From positions 3,816 to 53,158 of the forward strand of contig JAGWBV010000015.1 in NCBI GenBank assembly GCA_021295715.1: a DNA stretch of 49,343 nucleotides. The letters are read 5' to 3'. The stretch is from Candidatus Poribacteria bacterium (GTDB taxonomy: Bacteria; Poribacteria; WGA-4E; WGA-3G). Under the pieces are notes generated by a model that saw only the letters and a program-made list of their open reading frames with translations, was not told the DNA's origin and made no database searches. Of the stretch, positions 48,051 to 49,343 are shown one piece after another. Positions within the stretch are counted from its first letter, which is position 1, and every line of letters starts with the position of its first letter. The translations under genes were made by a program, and so were the position numbers.

Positions 48051-49219
48051 TCCGCTTCCTCAACGAGTTGGACCAATTCACTGAACGTCAGTGCTAAACT
48101 GTCATCGGGGGGTTCACCATCAAAATTTGTTCTATGAAATTGTTCAAAGATTTCTACGGGGTGTTTCATATCCTCAACAGGGATTGTTGGTCCTTCTCGT
48201 ACCTCTGGCAGTTCGACTTCAACGATCAGCACCTCACCACCGCGTTCGCTGAATGCTTGGCGAATTTCATCACTGATACCGACTCTCGGTGTGTCCAATG
48301 TCAACTTGACATGGATGTACTTATCATCCCAGGTCTGGGTTCTCGCTTCCCAAAGCACCGACTCCTCATCACCCGTGACAGTACATAATTCTTTGAAGAT
48401 AGGAATCTCAATATCTTCATCTCGTATGAATCTACCCTCCTCAGACAGTTCCAGCAGATACACCGATTTGCGATAACCCATTTCGTTGAATCTCAGTGGG
48501 ATCGGTGAACCTGAATATCGGATTGGATAATCAGTGCCCTTGATCGTCTGTGGTCTATGGAGATGTCCGAGGGCAACATAACTCACATCCTCTGGGAAAT
48601 CGTTGGCGTGGATAGCCGATGCGCCGCCAATTTGGATATTGCGTTCGGAATCGGTTACCTGTCCGCCTTGAACAAAAAGATGTCCCATCAAAATTTTGGG
48701 AAGTTCTGTTGGCATAGCGGAAACACATTCGGCATAGAACGATTTGAGTCGTTCTCGGTACCGATCGTTCCTCTCTATCTCTGTCTCATAAGAGACGTGC
48801 GGCAGGTCGGTCTCGGTAAGGTAAGGGACACCTGCCACCATTACGAGCGGGTCATCAGGCGGAAAGGGTAACACACATCTGGAAGCCTCACTTGCCAGAC
48901 CGACGACGTGAATTCTACCCATTTTCAGAAACTCGCGTGGTGCTTCGAGATGTCGCGCTGAATCGTGATTGCCAGCGGTAATCACCGCATAAGCATCAGT
49001 TTCATCAAAAAGGCGGTAGAGAAACCGATAATAGAGGTTCGTTGCTTCTGCTGATGGAAGGGAGGTATCAAAAATATCGCCGGAAACGAGGAGGAGATCG
49101 ACCTTACGTTTCTGAATTATTTCAAGGAGCCAGTCCAAGAATTGCTCGTGTTCGTCGAGTCGGGAACGTTCGTGGAGTCGTTGTCCAATGTGCCAATCGG
49201 CGGTGTGTAGAATTCTCAT
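48047..49219 (-). CDS. sbcD: Nuclease SbcCD subunit D (Mre11-like nuclease)
   Basis: SbcD is the Mn-dependent nuclease of SbcCD. The 390-residue protein has the metallophosphoesterase motifs in order: ADWHIGQRL near residue 8, GDIFDTSLP near 48, AGNHDSARH near 85, ILMGHLFVQGG near 175 and ALGHLHRPQ near 216. The C-terminal domain follows (VELPEVREGPTIPVEDMKHP). I chose the ATG at 49219 (MRILHTADWH); a GTG seven codons upstream is possible. It overlaps sbcC by four bases. A promoter sits about 60 bases upstream. Confidence 0.97.
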   Translation of the reverse strand: MRILHTADWHIGQRLHERSRLDEHEQFLDWLLEIIQKRKVDLLLVSGDIFDTSLPSAEATNLYYRFLYRLFDETDAYAVITAGNHDSARHLEAPREFLKMGRIHVVGLASEASRCVLPFPPDDPLVMVAGVPYLTETDLPHVSYETEIERNDRYRERLKSFYAECVSAMPTELPKILMGHLFVQGGQVTDSERNIQIGGASAIHANDFPEDVSYVALGHLHRPQTIKGTDYPIRYSGSPIPLRFNEMGYRKSVYLLELSEEGRFIRDEDIEIPIFKELCTVTGDEESVLWEARTQTWDDKYIHVKLTLDTPRVGISDEIRQAFSERGGEVLIVEVELPEVREGPTIPVEDMKHPVEIFEQFHRTNFDGEPPDDSLALTFSELVQLVEEAE

Positions 49220-49274
49220 ATTTCTTCGTGCGTTTACCACCTATTGAAGATTGTTGATCGGATATAATATAACT

Positions 49275-49303
49275 ATCATAGCAGATTCAAAATATCTTCT
49301 CAA
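49275..49303 (-). promoter_or_regulatory. Sigma-70-like promoter for sbcDC
   Basis: On the minus strand TTGAGA (49298-49303) and TATGAT (49275-49280) have a 17-base spacer, about 55 bases before the sbcD ATG. The rest of 49241-49343 shows no gene. Confidence 0.6.
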
Positions 49304-49343
49304 GCAAATTAACCATTGCACAAAAAATACGAGGCATGATAGA

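Overview
The window looks like a chromosomal segment of an uncultured bacterium, most probably Candidatus Poribacteria or a close relative. This is an inference from the gene mix, not from a marker gene: LamG-domain secreted proteins, a phytanoyl-CoA dioxygenase family protein beside several xylose-isomerase-like TIM-barrel proteins, a DUF6785-type membrane protein, a secreted enzyme ending in a dockerin-like pair and a 'YPNPFNP' sorting tail, and many intergenic repeats. No phage, plasmid or transposase gene was found.

Layout. 1-607: 5' part of a sugar/nucleoside-type ABC ATPase running off the left edge. 1.2-6.6 kb (minus): a broken trpF, then a tight minus-strand set of two HEAT-repeat lipoproteins, a metallophosphoesterase and a cupin, then a GNAT acetyltransferase. 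6.8-9.2 kb: a Ski2/Mtr4-like helicase. 9.6-14.5 kb (mostly plus): a small CpxP/Spy-like exported protein, a degenerate tRNA-Ala, a SirB1/TPR protein, a LamG protein, tsaB and a polysaccharide flippase. 14.7-21.2 kb (minus): a 1271-residue secreted glycosidase-like protein, aroA and a dapA-family gene. 21.5-25.4 kb: an orphan sensor kinase, tenA and a TIM-barrel isomerase. 25.6-30.8 kb (minus): a second LamG protein overlapping a membrane protein, an unknown 281-residue protein and a lipoprotein. 31.3-41.7 kb (plus): an ABC ATPase, tsaE, a GT4 glycosyltransferase, a DUF2007-like membrane protein, two decayed hicAB loci flanking a DUF6785 protein, a DUF2064 nucleotidyltransferase, an SDR and a PhyH protein. 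41.7-49.2 kb: two TIM-barrel isomerases, yjbQ, and the sbcD-sbcC nuclease pair.

The most unusual feature is the intergenic DNA. One repeat family (at least nine sites) has an end, TTAATTTTACCTTGCGG or close variants, that lies directly against coding sequences. Read on the minus strand it gives CCGCAAGG plus an A/T-rich spacer and then the start codon of six minus-strand genes, so it appears to supply their Shine-Dalgarno sequence. Read on the plus strand it supplies or touches the stop codon of three plus-strand genes. Two further families are 110-140 bp elements with perfect terminal inverted repeats and no coding capacity (MITE-like), several with an inner hairpin of GGCGAGGTT/AACCTCGCC type.

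Several genes show decay: trpF has lost about 22 bp across its phosphate-binding loop, hicA has a nonsense codon, the first hicAB copy has apparently lost hicA, and the tRNA-Ala has an unpaired acceptor stem. Functional links inside the window are modest: TsaB and TsaE belong to the t6A tRNA-modification pathway, SbcC and SbcD form one complex, and the GT4, flippase and DUF2064 genes point to envelope polysaccharide or glycolipid synthesis.
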